Source: Rhodobacterales bacterium (GTDB lineage Bacteria; Pseudomonadota; Alphaproteobacteria; Rhodobacterales; Rhodobacteraceae). Taken from it: a stretch of DNA of 64,000 bases. The translations under genes were made by a program, and so were the position numbers. The notes below the pieces were generated by a model, which made no database searches, had not been told where the DNA came from, and saw nothing but the letters and a program-made list of their open reading frames with translations. Location: contig JAACUH010000057.1 of NCBI GenBank assembly GCA_009993005.1, positions 1-64,000 of the forward strand, written 5' to 3'. Shown here one piece after another: positions 7,467 through 16,871 of this stretch (its first letter is position 1; each line of letters starts with the position of its first letter).

Positions 7467-9347
7467 CTATTCCGCCGCGTCCTGCGCATTGATGAAGCCG
7501 CCAGACTGCCGGTTCCAGAACCGCGCATAAAGCCCGCGCTGGGCGAGCAGCCCCTCATGCGTGCCCTCCTCGACGATCTGCCCGGCGTCGAGCACCACGA
7601 TCCGGTCCATGCTCGACAGGGTGGACAGCCGGTGCGCGATGGCGATCACCGTCTTGCCCTGCATCGCCACATCGAGCGCGGTCTGGATCGCGGCCTCGAC
7701 CTCGCTGTCGAGCGCCGATGTCGCCTCGTCCAGCACCAGGATCGGCGCATCCTTGAGGATGGCGCGGGCCAGCGCGATGCGCTGCCGCTGCCCGCCCGAC
7801 AGCTTGACCCCGCGCTCGCCCAGATAGGCACCATAGCCGCTGCGCCCGCGGAAATCTTCCAGCGTGAGGATAAAGTCATGCGCCTGCGCGCGGCGCGCCG
7901 CCTCGAACACCTCTTCGTCTGTCGCATCGGGGCGGCCATAGCGGATATTGTCCATCGCCGTGCGGTTGAACATCGCCGTTTCCTGCGTGACCATGCCGAT
8001 CTGGCGGCGCAGGCTTTCCTGCGTCACGTCGCGCACGTCCTGCCCGCCGACGCGCACCGCGCCGGTCTCGGTGTCGTAGAGCCGCAAAAGAAGCGCCACG
8101 AGCGATGATTTCCCCGCGCCCGACGCCCCCACCAGCCCGATCTTTTCGCCGGCCTTTATGGTGAGGTTGATATGGCTCACCCCGCCGGAGGTGCGGCCAT
8201 AGGCAAAACTCACATCGTCGTAAACCACACTGTCGGCCCGCCCCAGCGTGCCCGCGCCCGGCCTGTCCGTCAGTTGATGCGGCGGGGTGAGCGTGTGAAT
8301 CCCGTCCTCGACCTCACCGATATTGGCGTAGATCCCCATCAGCGTGAAGCTCACCCAACCTGTCATCTGCGAGATGCGCAGCGACACGACCCCGGTCGCG
8401 GCGATGTCGCCCGGCGTCACACCGCCCGACGACCAAAGGTAAAGCGCGGTGCCCACCATCAGGACCGGCAGCGCACCGGCGATGATCATCAGATAGAACC
8501 GGAACACGGTGGACACGACGCCAAACAGCATCGTGCGGTTGCGGTAGCCGTCCATCGCGCTGATCGCCGCCTGATCCTCGTGGTCGTGATGCGCGAAAAG
8601 CTTGACCGTGCGGATATTGGTCACCGTATCGACGACCTGCCCGGTGACGAGCGCGCGGGCATTGGCGCGCGCCTCGGCGCGTTCGCGGATCACCGGCAGA
8701 TAGTGTCTGATAAAGGCCAGATAGCCCACCAGCCAGACCAGAAGCACCACCGCGATACGCCAGTCGATCGCGATGACCAGAAACAGCGTGGCGATGATCG
8801 ACGCCAGCGCATACACCAGCGTGTTGATGATCTCGACCACCGATTCGGTCAGCGCGCGGGCCGCCTGCATCTGCTTTTGCGCGATACGCCCGGCAAAGTC
8901 GTTGTCGAAAAAGGTGATCGCCTGCCCCATCGTCCAGCGATGCAGCCGCGACAGCACCAGCACGTTGATGTTTGGCGCAATCGAAATGCTCTGGATCGCT
9001 GCGGTGAGGCCAAAGGCGATAGGCCGCAGCGCCACCAGAAACACCGCCGCCCCCAGAAACAGCAGCCGGTTTTCGGCCCAGAGCTGCCCTGCCCCGGCCT
9101 GCGCGAGCGCGTCGATGACAAGGCCCAGCAGCATCGCCGCCAGCACCTCGGCCCCGCCGCTGATGACCGAAAGGAAAGCCGCCGCCAAAAGGACCGGCAT
9201 CGTCCCGGCCAGCGCCCAGCGCATGAAGGGCACAAGTCGTTGCGGCGGCGGCCCTTCGGCCATGTCGAACGGGGCGACAAGCCGGCCAAGCCAGCCTGCC
9301 AACCGTTCCCCCAAGGTCGCGCCGCCAGTCATTCTGCCGCCAGTCAT
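7467..9347 (-). CDS. ABC exporter, fused membrane and ATPase domains (second of a pair)
   Basis: 626 residues. Six predicted membrane segments lie in the first half, including FMRWALAGTMPVLLAAAFLS. The ATPase domain has Walker A GASGAGKSS, signature LSGGQRQ, Walker B ILVLDEATSALDSE and the H-loop IAHRLST. This is the MsbA/multidrug exporter architecture; the substrate is unknown. The start overlaps the stop of the upstream paralogue by 4 bp (ATGA), and a 15-bp duplication there supplies a second in-frame ATG at 9332. The two subunits probably form a heterodimer. It is the middle gene of an abc-abc-rlmD-like operon. Confidence 0.93.
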   Translation of the reverse strand: MTGGRMTGGATLGERLAGWLGRLVAPFDMAEGPPPQRLVPFMRWALAGTMPVLLAAAFLSVISGGAEVLAAMLLGLVIDALAQAGAGQLWAENRLLFLGAAVFLVALRPIAFGLTAAIQSISIAPNINVLVLSRLHRWTMGQAITFFDNDFAGRIAQKQMQAARALTESVVEIINTLVYALASIIATLFLVIAIDWRIAVVLLVWLVGYLAFIRHYLPVIRERAEARANARALVTGQVVDTVTNIRTVKLFAHHDHEDQAAISAMDGYRNRTMLFGVVSTVFRFYLMIIAGALPVLMVGTALYLWSSGGVTPGDIAATGVVSLRISQMTGWVSFTLMGIYANIGEVEDGIHTLTPPHQLTDRPGAGTLGRADSVVYDDVSFAYGRTSGGVSHINLTIKAGEKIGLVGASGAGKSSLVALLLRLYDTETGAVRVGGQDVRDVTQESLRRQIGMVTQETAMFNRTAMDNIRYGRPDATDEEVFEAARRAQAHDFILTLEDFRGRSGYGAYLGERGVKLSGGQRQRIALARAILKDAPILVLDEATSALDSEVEAAIQTALDVAMQGKTVIAIAHRLSTLSSMDRIVVLDAGQIVEEGTHEGLLAQRGLYARFWNRQSGGFINAQDAAE

Positions 9348-9350
9348 TCT
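9321..9350 (-). repeat. 15-bp direct duplication across the ABC gene junction
   Basis: GCCGCCAGTCATTCT occurs at 9321-9335 and again at 9336-9350 with no gap. Each copy holds an ATGA in minus-strand reading, so the end of one ABC gene and the start of the next each carry a copy. The product of the second gene therefore begins MTGGRMTGGA. Confidence 0.9.
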
Positions 9351-11209
9351 GCCGCCTGCGCGCCGTCGCCAGGCTGGCCATCTATCGCAAGAAACCCGCC
9401 CGACTGCCGCTGCCAGTAGCGCGCATAGGTGCCACCCTGCGCGAGCAGCGCCTCATGCGGGCCATCCTCGATGATGCGGCCGTTCTCCATCACGATGATC
9501 CGGTCCATCCGGGCGATGGTGGACAGCCTGTGTGCAATCGCGATCACCGTCTTGCCTTCCATCATGCCGTAAAGCGTCGTCTGGATCGCCGCTTCGACCT
9601 CACTATCGAGCGCAGAGGTCGCTTCGTCCAGCACAAGGATCGGCGCATCCTTGAGAATCACCCGCGCCAGCGCGATCCGCTGCCGTTGCCCGCCCGACAG
9701 CTTGACCCCCCGCTCGCCCACCTGCGCGTCATAGGCGCGCCGGCCCTCGCCATCCTGCAGCGTCATGATGAAATCATGCGCCTCGGCCTTGCGCGCAGCG
9801 GCGATCATCTCGGCCTCGGTTGCCTCGGGCTTGCCGTAGAGGATGTTGTCGCGGACCGACCGATGCAGCAGCGCGCTGTCCTGCTGCACCATGCCGATGG
9901 CGGCGCGCAGGCTGTCCTGCGTCACGCCACGCACGCTTTGCCCGTCGATCAGCACATCGCCCGCATCCGCGTCGTAGAACCGCAACAAGAGCTTGACCAG
10001 CGTCGTCTTGCCCGCGCCCGACTGGCCGACAAGACCGATCTTTTGCCCCGGTTCGACCACGAGGTCGATCGGGCCCATGCCCCCTTCCTTGCGGCCATAG
10101 CGGTGGTCGAGCCCGACAAGCGCGATCCGTCCCTCGGTGACGCGCAGCGGCTGCGCGCCGGCGCCATCCACCAGCGTGATCGGCTGGGCAATCGTCTCCA
10201 TCCCCTCGGACACCACGCCGAGGTTCTGGAAAAAGTTCGACACCGCCCACATGATCCAGCCGGTCATCGCGTTGAGCCGCAGCACCAGCGCCGCCGCCGC
10301 CGCGACAAGGCCGACCGAGGCCAGCCCGCCAACCCAGAGGTAGATCGCCCAGCCGACGACGCCCACGATCAGGATACCGTTGAGAAAGGTCAGGCTCAGG
10401 TCCATCACCGAATAGACGCGCATTTCGTTCATCAATGTGCGGCGCGTCTTTTCGATGACCTCCCTGGCATAGTCGATCTCGCGGTCATGATGGGCGAACA
10501 TCTTGACCGAGTGGATGTTGGTATAGCTGTCCACCACCCGCCCGGTGACGGCAGAGCGCGCATCCGACGACGCCTTGGACGCGACGCCGACGCGCGTAAC
10601 GGTCCAGCGCATCAGGATCATGTAGGGAAAGAACCACAGCGCCATCGGGATCAGCAGGCGCGGGTCGGCACCAAAGAGCAGCACCGCCGCACCGACCAGA
10701 TAGGCGATGGAATAGGTGATCGCGTCGAACACCTGGAACACGACTTCGCCCGCCGCGGGCGGGGTCTGCATGATCCGGTTGGCGATGCGCCCGGCAAAGT
10801 CGTTCTCGAACCAGCCGACCGACTGGCGCAGCACATGCCGGTGCGCCCGCCAGCGCACGATGGTGCCAAAGTTGGGCACGATGGCATTGTTGAGCAGCGC
10901 GACATGCAGGCCATAAAGCGCTGGCCGCAGCGTCATGACGAACACCGCGACCAGCAGCAACTCCATCCCGTAATCGCGCAGGAATGTTGCGGGCTCTTGT
11001 TCCGACAGCAGGTCCACGACCCGGCCCATGTAGGAAATCAGCCAGATCTCGACGACGGCGACCACGATGGACAGCACGCCGGTCACGGCAAAGACCTTGC
11101 GAAACGGCATCATATAGGTGCGCAGGAACGGCCAGAGCTTGCGCGGCGGCTCGTCGGTCTGGGCATAGGCAACATAAGGATCGACGAGGTTTTCGAAAAA
11201 GCGGAACAT
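9344..11209 (-). CDS. ABC exporter, fused membrane and ATPase domains (first of a pair)
   Basis: 621 residues from the ATG at 11209, which is preceded by AAGGGCA. The product begins MFRFFENLVDPYVAYAQTDE, the usual opening of this Rhodobacteraceae family. A six-helix membrane domain is followed by an ATPase domain with Walker A GQSGAGKTT, signature LSGGQRQ, Walker B ILVLDEATSALDSE and IAHRLST. It is closely related to the next gene, so a tandem duplication that now forms a heterodimeric exporter is likely. The cargo is unknown; lipids or hydrophobic compounds are typical for the class. Confidence 0.93.
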   Translation of the reverse strand: MFRFFENLVDPYVAYAQTDEPPRKLWPFLRTYMMPFRKVFAVTGVLSIVVAVVEIWLISYMGRVVDLLSEQEPATFLRDYGMELLLVAVFVMTLRPALYGLHVALLNNAIVPNFGTIVRWRAHRHVLRQSVGWFENDFAGRIANRIMQTPPAAGEVVFQVFDAITYSIAYLVGAAVLLFGADPRLLIPMALWFFPYMILMRWTVTRVGVASKASSDARSAVTGRVVDSYTNIHSVKMFAHHDREIDYAREVIEKTRRTLMNEMRVYSVMDLSLTFLNGILIVGVVGWAIYLWVGGLASVGLVAAAAALVLRLNAMTGWIMWAVSNFFQNLGVVSEGMETIAQPITLVDGAGAQPLRVTEGRIALVGLDHRYGRKEGGMGPIDLVVEPGQKIGLVGQSGAGKTTLVKLLLRFYDADAGDVLIDGQSVRGVTQDSLRAAIGMVQQDSALLHRSVRDNILYGKPEATEAEMIAAARKAEAHDFIMTLQDGEGRRAYDAQVGERGVKLSGGQRQRIALARVILKDAPILVLDEATSALDSEVEAAIQTTLYGMMEGKTVIAIAHRLSTIARMDRIIVMENGRIIEDGPHEALLAQGGTYARYWQRQSGGFLAIDGQPGDGAQAAE

Positions 11210-11393
11210 GAGGGTGCCCTTTTCAGGCAGATGCGGCAAAATGGGGGTGAAGCGGCCACGCGGGACCGCCCAGCACGGGATCTGTCCGGTCAGGCCAGAC
11301 GTGTAGAGATCCCGATATCCATTCAGCTACCCTCCGATGTTGCCGGGTTGAGGTAGCGCAGATGCGACAGCGTGTCACCCCTGAAAATGCAGA

Positions 11394-12542
11394 TCAACGC
11401 AGAAGCGCCGCCCTGTCGAGGGTAAAGCCGGAAGCGATCCAGCGCGCCTCGACCTCGCGCAGGCGCGCGCCGATGGCGGGGCCCTTGAGCGTTTCCGGCA
11501 GATCGGCGGCGCGCACAGGGCAGGTCTGCGTCGCGCCGAAACGGGCCTGTTCGGCCTGAACAGGGTCTATTTCCAGACCCATTGCGGCGGCACGCAGCGC
11601 AAGAACATCGACCGCCTCCGCCGCGCCATGGCGGTAGCCCAGCTCGCCCGGCTCTACCCCTGACCCGATCGCGTCGCGCAGGGCCTCCAGCCGCGCGGCC
11701 TCGGCCCGGCTGAGTCGAAGCGCCTCTGCGATGCCTTCGCCGCCCAGCGCGGCGAGGCGGCGGATCGGGTCGGGGGGCAGGGCCGCCATCTGTTCGACAT
11801 GCACCAGCACCGGCAGCAGGAGCGCAGAGGCGCCGGGGAGCAGATGCGCGAGCACTCCGCTCACCGCCATTGCGGCCACGGCCGGCGCGGGGTCGGGCGC
11901 GGCGAGCAGCTTGCGCATCTCGGCCCCCACCCTTTCGCGCGACAGCCGCGCGAGCCCGTCCAGATCCGCGGCGCAGGCGGCGAGCCCCTCGGCGTCGATG
12001 CCGCCGTCGGGGTCGGCAAACCAGGCGTGAAAGCGGAAGAACCGCAAAATGCGCAGATAGTCCTCGCGGATGCGGTCCTGCGCCGCGCCGATGAACCGCA
12101 CCCGTCGCGCCAGCAGGTCAACCATGCCACCCAGCGGATCGACGACCGTGCCATCGGGCGTCGCGTAGAGCGCGTTGATCGTGAAATCGCGTCGCCCGGC
12201 ATCCTCGGCCAGCGTCTCGGCAAAGGCGACGGTCGCATGCCGCCCGTCCGTCGCCACGTCGCGGCGCAGGGTTGTGACCTCGAAAGGCCTCGATTGGGCG
12301 ATGATAGTGACTGTTCCATGCGTGATGCCGGTCGGCACCACGCGCAGCCCCGCGGCCTCGGCCAGCGCCGTCACGCGGTCGGGCCGCGCGTCGGTGGTGA
12401 TGTCGATGTCGGTTGCGCCCGCACCGATCAGCGCGTTGCGCACGCAGCCGCCGACGAACCAGACCCCATGCCCGCCGCCCGCGATCGCGGCGCAGACCTG
12501 CTGCACCGCATCGTCCTGCACCCAAGGCGCCGCAAGCTTCAT
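11394..12542 (-). CDS. cca: CCA-adding tRNA nucleotidyltransferase
   Basis: 382 residues, class II nucleotidyltransferase. The nucleotide-binding loop is VGGCVRNALIG (about 30-40), and the catalytic carboxylates are in ATDIDITT. RRDFTINALY and the DPLGGMVDL/RIREDYLRILRFFRF segments are family hallmarks. It adds or repairs the CCA end of tRNAs; poly(A) polymerase I is the main alternative but is usually longer with a basic tail. The start overlaps the upstream NUDIX gene's stop by 4 bp. About 180 bp without a gene separate it from the ABC pair downstream. Confidence 0.9.
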   Translation of the reverse strand: MKLAAPWVQDDAVQQVCAAIAGGGHGVWFVGGCVRNALIGAGATDIDITTDARPDRVTALAEAAGLRVVPTGITHGTVTIIAQSRPFEVTTLRRDVATDGRHATVAFAETLAEDAGRRDFTINALYATPDGTVVDPLGGMVDLLARRVRFIGAAQDRIREDYLRILRFFRFHAWFADPDGGIDAEGLAACAADLDGLARLSRERVGAEMRKLLAAPDPAPAVAAMAVSGVLAHLLPGASALLLPVLVHVEQMAALPPDPIRRLAALGGEGIAEALRLSRAEAARLEALRDAIGSGVEPGELGYRHGAAEAVDVLALRAAAMGLEIDPVQAEQARFGATQTCPVRAADLPETLKGPAIGARLREVEARWIASGFTLDRAALLR

Positions 12543-13141
12543 CCGCCCACCCGGTCCGCGAGCGCGCGCAGGATGCGCGCCGTCGCGCCCCAGATGTAAT
12601 AGGGCCCATAGGGCACCGTAAAGTAATAGCGCCGCCGCCCCTGCCAGCGCCGCCCCTCGATGCGGTACTGCGCGGGGTCGAGCACATGGGCGAGCGGCAC
12701 GCGAAACACCTCGTCCACCTCACCGGGTTCCGGCCGTGGATCAAACGGCGCATGAACCAGCCCGACGATGGGCGTGATAGCAAAGCCCGTCACCGTCTCG
12801 TGCTGAGACATGGTGCCCAGAACCTGCACACAGGCGCGCGGCAGGCCGATCTCTTCCTCGGCTTCGCGCAGCGCGGCATCGGTCGGGCCGCTGTCGCCGG
12901 CGTCCTGCTTGCCCCCAGGAAAGGCGATCTGCCCGGCATGGTGCTGCAGCCGCGCCGCGCGCTTGGTCAGGATCAGCTCTGCCCGCCCGCCGGTCAGGAC
13001 CAGCGGCACCAGCACGGCGGCGGGGCGCAGCACGCGCCCCCCGGCAAGGGGCACATCGGGGTTGAGGTCAAAGTCCGAGGTGTCCGCGCCGTCACGCGCC
13101 AGCCCGGCGACGACACGCGCGATGAGGTCAGGCGTTGTCAC
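12539..13141 (-). CDS. NUDIX hydrolase, CoA pyrophosphatase type
   Basis: 200 residues. The CoA-pyrophosphatase signature LTKRAARLQHHAGQIAFPGG precedes an intact NUDIX box (GGKQDAGDSG, then AALREAEEEIGL). Enzymes of this NudL/YeaB type cleave CoA or acyl-CoA to 4'-phosphopantetheine and 3',5'-ADP. It overlaps hslO upstream by 14 bp and cca downstream by 4 bp, so hslO-nudix-cca is one operon, an arrangement common in Rhodobacteraceae. Confidence 0.9.
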   Translation of the reverse strand: MTTPDLIARVVAGLARDGADTSDFDLNPDVPLAGGRVLRPAAVLVPLVLTGGRAELILTKRAARLQHHAGQIAFPGGKQDAGDSGPTDAALREAEEEIGLPRACVQVLGTMSQHETVTGFAITPIVGLVHAPFDPRPEPGEVDEVFRVPLAHVLDPAQYRIEGRRWQGRRRYYFTVPYGPYYIWGATARILRALADRVGG

Positions 13142-14129
13142 CCGGCCCCTCGACTGCCTCGAACCCCAGCGTCAGCGGGTCGAATTCGTAATGCGCGCCG
13201 CAGAACTGGCAATCGGCGGTCACGATCCCTTCGGCCGTTGTCATGTAGCGGATATCCTTGGCCGAATAGATCGACAGGCTTTGCCGCACCTTGTCGTCCG
13301 AACAGGAACAGCCAAAGGCCACCGGCTGCGGGTCATAGACGCGCGGGCCCTCTTCGTGAAAGAGGCGCACCAGCAGGTCGGTCGGCTGCACCTGCGGGCC
13401 GATCAGCTCCATCTCTTCGACGGTGTCGAGCAGGATATTGGCGCGGTTCCAGTTCTCGCTTTCGTCCTCATCCAGGATGTCATGCGCGGCAAGCAGCCCG
13501 CCTTCGCCCGACCCGCCCTCACCCGAGGCAAAGGGCGATGCCTTGGGCATGTGTTGCAGCATGACGCCGCCAGCGCGCCAGCGCTCGTTCTCGCCCGCCA
13601 GCCGCGAGCGGCCAAAGGTCAACGAAAACCGCGTCGGCAACTGTTCGGACTGGGCGAAATACGTCTCTGCACAGGCAGAAAGCGAGTTGCCCGCGATGGG
13701 TGTGATACCCTGATAGGGCGCGGTGTCCGGCCCCTGGTCGATCAGGATCGCGAAATAGCCCTTGCCGATCTGGCTGAACGGCGCGGCGAGAAGGTCGAGC
13801 CGCGTGGCATCATAGCTTGCATAGGCGCGGATGCGGGCAGGTTCGCCATCATCGGTGGGCCCGTAATAATCGGTGGCGATCAGCCGCGCGGGGCCATCGC
13901 CGCGCACCTGCAAGGACAGCTTCCAGCGCAGTTTGACCGTCTGCCCGATGAGCGCGGTCAGCAGCGCCATCTCGGCCACCAGCGTCTCGATCACCGGGGG
14001 ATAGTCGTGCTGCGCCAGCACCCGGTCGAGCACGCCGTCAAGACGCGCGACCCGGCCGCGGATGTCGGACCGGTCGAGTTGAAAGGGCAGGACGGTATCG
14101 TCCCAGGCAATGCGCGCGCCAAGGGTCAT
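13128..14129 (-). CDS. hslO: Redox-regulated chaperone Hsp33
   Basis: About 333 residues from the ATG at 14129, which has AAGGA 8-9 bases upstream. The four zinc-binding cysteines of the redox switch are present near the C-terminus: FGCSCSDDK, then DCQFCGAHYEF (CxC...CxxC). Hsp33 is a holdase activated when oxidative stress and heat release the zinc. The N-terminal FQLDRSDIRGRVARL motif is typical. It diverges from a second NUDIX gene, with 77 bp between the starts that must hold both promoters. First gene of the hslO-nudix-cca operon. Confidence 0.95.
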   Translation of the reverse strand: MTLGARIAWDDTVLPFQLDRSDIRGRVARLDGVLDRVLAQHDYPPVIETLVAEMALLTALIGQTVKLRWKLSLQVRGDGPARLIATDYYGPTDDGEPARIRAYASYDATRLDLLAAPFSQIGKGYFAILIDQGPDTAPYQGITPIAGNSLSACAETYFAQSEQLPTRFSLTFGRSRLAGENERWRAGGVMLQHMPKASPFASGEGGSGEGGLLAAHDILDEDESENWNRANILLDTVEEMELIGPQVQPTDLLVRLFHEEGPRVYDPQPVAFGCSCSDDKVRQSLSIYSAKDIRYMTTAEGIVTADCQFCGAHYEFDPLTLGFEAVEGPGDNA

Positions 14130-14206
14130 CGGGAATCCTTCACTGGTCCTTGAGGCCATACCGCGCCTATATAGGCGCGACAAGCGGGCGACCAAGGGTG
14201 CGAGTG

Positions 14207-14650
14207 ATGATCAGACGGTATGGCGATCCTGTAAAGCGCGGGCAGCGCTATGCGCCGCGGCCCGGGGCCTATGCCATACTTCTCCGCGGGCGCGACCTGT
14301 TGCTGACGTTCCAGCTTGACCCGCATCCCGAGGTGCAACTGCCCGGCGGCGGCATCGACCCCGGCGAAAGCCCGGTGCGCGCGCTGCACCGCGAAGTTTA
14401 TGAGGAAACCGGCTGGCACATTGCCGCGCCACGCCGGTTGGGCGCATTCCGCCGCTTTGCCTATATGCCGGAATATGACAAGTGGGCGGAAAAGCTCTGC
14501 CATATCTTCCTCGCCACCCCCACCCTGCGCATGGGCCCGCCGGCCGAGGCCGGGCATACCGCGCTGTGGTGTCCGATCGGCGAGGCGGGGGATGTGCTGG
14601 CAAACGAGGGCGAGCGCGACTTTGTCGCCGCGCTGCGCCGGATGCTCTAG
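14207..14650 (+). CDS. NUDIX hydrolase
   Basis: About 147 residues. The NUDIX box is complete: LPGGGIDPGESPVRALHREV followed by YEETGW. The N-terminus MIRRYGDPVKRGQRYAPRPG is characteristic of an alphaproteobacterial group whose substrate I cannot name. Alternative starts are the GTG at 14204 and an upstream frame to 14150 that would run into the hslO leader. The stop codon shares a CTAG palindrome with the stop of ilvA on the other strand (14647-14650). Confidence 0.88.
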   Translation: MIRRYGDPVKRGQRYAPRPGAYAILLRGRDLLLTFQLDPHPEVQLPGGGIDPGESPVRALHREVYEETGWHIAAPRRLGAFRRFAYMPEYDKWAEKLCHIFLATPTLRMGPPAEAGHTALWCPIGEAGDVLANEGERDFVAALRRML

Positions 14651-15894
14651 ACCAGAAACTCGGCCAGCGCGTCGTCGTCGGTGATGTCGCGGTAGCTGAG
14701 CCCGCCGGCCTCCATCCGCGCGATAAAGGCGGGGAAATCGGCCGCATCGCGGGTTTCGATGCCGATCAGCACCGACCCGAAGTTGCGCGCCGATTTCTTG
14801 AGGTATTCGAACCGGGCGATGTCGTCATTGGGCCCCAGCATCGCCAGAAACTCCTTGAGCGCGCCGGGGCGCTGCGGCATCCGCAGGATGAAATACTTCT
14901 TGAGCCCGGCAAAGCGCTGCGCGCGCTCCTTGACCTCGGGCAGGCGTTCAAAGTCGAAATTGCCGCCGGATGTTACACAGACCACAGTCTTGCCCGCGAT
15001 CTGCCCGGCAATCTCTGGCAGGATATCGACGGCGAGCGCGCCGGCGGGTTCGAGCACGATGCCCTCGACGTTGAGCATCTCGAGCATGGTGCCGCAGATC
15101 CGGTCCTCGGGGGCGAGGTGGACAGTCGCCGGGTCCACCCAATCGAGGCTCGCATAGGTCAGATCGCCCAGCCGCGCGACGGCCGCGCCATCGACGAAAC
15201 TGTTGACCCGGGGCAGCGTCACCGGGCCGCCCGCCTGCAACGCGGCGGTCAGGCTCGCGCCGCCCAAAGGCTCGACAAAGCGGTAGGCGGTCTGCGGCGC
15301 GGCGGCGCGCAGGTAGCCTGTGACGCCGGATGACAGACCGCCGCCACCCACCGGCAGGATCACCAGATCCGGCGCATGGCCAAGCTGCGCGAGGATCTCG
15401 ACCCCGACGCTCGCCTGCCCTTCGATCACATCGGCATCATCGAATGGCGACAGGAAATGCGCGCCGGCCTCGGCACAAAACGCCTGCGCGGCGGCCAGCG
15501 TCTGGTCGAAATAGTCGCCCGTCAGGCGGATCGTCACCTGATCGCCGCCAAAAATCCGCGTCTTGTCGATCTTTTGCTGCGGCGTTGTCACCGGCATGAA
15601 GATGGTGCCGCGCACCCCGAAATGCCGGCAGGCAAAGGCCACGCCCTGCGCATGGTTGCCCGCGCTGGCGCAGACGAAATCCTGCTGGTCGGGCTGCGCC
15701 GCACGCACCTTGCGCATCGCGTTGAAGGCGCCGCGCAGTTTGTAGCTGCGCACCGGCGAGAGGTCTTCACGCTTGAGCCAGATCTCCGCGCCATATCGGG
15801 CAGAGAGGTGATCGTTGCGCTGCAAGGGCGTCTGGGGAAAGAGCGCCCGCAGGGCGGCGGTCGTCTCACGGGCGTGGGTCTGAAAATCGGTCAT
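14647..15894 (-). CDS. ilvA: Threonine ammonia-lyase (threonine deaminase)
   Basis: 415 residues. PLP enzyme converting threonine to 2-oxobutanoate for isoleucine synthesis. The PLP lysine is K52 in RSYKLRGAFN, and the phosphate-binding loop is VGGGGLSSG. A single ACT-like regulatory domain (YFILRMPQRPGALKEFLAML onwards) ends the protein, making it the shorter form with one regulatory domain rather than the two-domain E. coli IlvA. Isoleucine feedback control is expected from the family. Stands alone; convergent with the NUDIX gene. Confidence 0.94.
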   Translation of the reverse strand: MTDFQTHARETTAALRALFPQTPLQRNDHLSARYGAEIWLKREDLSPVRSYKLRGAFNAMRKVRAAQPDQQDFVCASAGNHAQGVAFACRHFGVRGTIFMPVTTPQQKIDKTRIFGGDQVTIRLTGDYFDQTLAAAQAFCAEAGAHFLSPFDDADVIEGQASVGVEILAQLGHAPDLVILPVGGGGLSSGVTGYLRAAAPQTAYRFVEPLGGASLTAALQAGGPVTLPRVNSFVDGAAVARLGDLTYASLDWVDPATVHLAPEDRICGTMLEMLNVEGIVLEPAGALAVDILPEIAGQIAGKTVVCVTSGGNFDFERLPEVKERAQRFAGLKKYFILRMPQRPGALKEFLAMLGPNDDIARFEYLKKSARNFGSVLIGIETRDAADFPAFIARMEAGGLSYRDITDDDALAEFLV

Positions 15895-15948
15895 GATGGG
15901 GCAGCCTAGCCCGCAGCGCGGGCAAGGCCAATGGTCATCGCTGCCGCA

Positions 15949-16725
15949 TCATGCGTTCAGCGCGCGATCCTCGACATAATGTCCGTAAAGCGTGGTGAGG
16001 ATGCTGACCCCGACCATCACGAACACCCATTGCGTCAGCGCCGACCAGATGATCGCGGGCACAGAGCCGGGCACAAAGACATAGGTTGCCGGCGCGTCGA
16101 GCAGAAAGGCCGCCACCACCGAAATGACGCCCAGCACCAAGAGCGTGCCGGTGGCACCCTTTGTCCGCTCCCACGCGCCACCCAGACCCAGCGGCGCGCC
16201 CAGCGCCGAGGCGGGCAGCGCGACGCTGAGCCGGTAGCCGATCACCAGCAGCGGCACATAGACCACGAGGCCGATCAGCAGCAGACCCGCGAAGCTCGGC
16301 CCGTTGGACAACAGCAAGGGCCCGAGCACGAGGCCGGCGACCATCCCGATGATGGCACCCAGCACAACCATGATGAGGGCGATCAGGATCGAATAGCCGA
16401 AATAGCCCAAGATCCTGTCCCCGCGAAACGCGGGAACCACGCTGCCCGGCTCTTCGTTCAGCAGGACATAGCGATGCCAGGCGACGGCGATCCACAGGCT
16501 TGTCACCAGTGCAATGATGAGCGTTACAAGAAGCTGGACAACGGGAAAATTGCCCGTCTGCGCCATTTCGGCATATTGCGACGCGTCAGCGCTCGTGAGT
16601 GACTGACCCAGTGCAAGCGCCACGCCGATCTGCACAAGGTAGAGCACCGCCGAAATGCGGATGGCGGCACCGAAATTGCCAAAAACCTGCTTCACCGAAT
16701 GGATGAAAATCCCGAGACCCTTCAA
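15949..16725 (-). CDS. Multi-pass membrane protein of unknown function
   Basis: About 258 residues. Five to six hydrophobic segments are visible, e.g. ISAVLYLVQIGVALALG, LLVTLIIALVTSLWIAVAW, ILIALIMVVLGAIIGMVAGL and LLLIGLVVYVPLLVIGYRL. I chose the TTG at 16725 because AAAGAGGAG lies 6 bases upstream, giving LKGLGIFIHSVKQVF; a longer frame to 16791 has no such site. The pattern resembles Rhodobacteraceae inner-membrane proteins of the YIP1/glycerophosphoryl-permease-like type, but no catalytic motif is seen, so no function is assigned. Divergent from argG with about 146 bp between starts. Confidence 0.8.
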   Translation of the reverse strand: MKGLGIFIHSVKQVFGNFGAAIRISAVLYLVQIGVALALGQSLTSADASQYAEMAQTGNFPVVQLLVTLIIALVTSLWIAVAWHRYVLLNEEPGSVVPAFRGDRILGYFGYSILIALIMVVLGAIIGMVAGLVLGPLLLSNGPSFAGLLLIGLVVYVPLLVIGYRLSVALPASALGAPLGLGGAWERTKGATGTLLVLGVISVVAAFLLDAPATYVFVPGSVPAIIWSALTQWVFVMVGVSILTTLYGHYVEDRALNA

Positions 16726-16871
16726 CGAATTCTCCTCTTTGAATATTTGGACAAGACAAGGCCACGCGCGGGCATGGCTGTCAACGACCAAGATCGGGCG
16801 AGCCCGCTTGCTCTTGGGTTCGTTTCTGGATAATCGCGGTCCCTAGCCCGCATGCAGAAGGATAGCCCGAC

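Noticed and set aside
6300-8108. Long plus-strand open frame across the RNA methyltransferase and second ABC gene
   Set aside because: It spans two well-supported minus-strand genes and has the typical composition of an antisense shadow.
9455-11356. Long open frame (over 600 codons) on the plus strand opposite the first ABC exporter gene
   Set aside because: It is the mirror of a gene with clear Walker and signature motifs. Long antisense frames are expected in GC-rich DNA; its translation is Arg/His/Asp-rich and matches no family.
16825-16833. DnaA-box-like TTATCCAGA (minus strand) upstream of argG
   Set aside because: A single one-mismatch 9-mer without AT-rich DNA or further boxes nearby; expected by chance in 64 kb.
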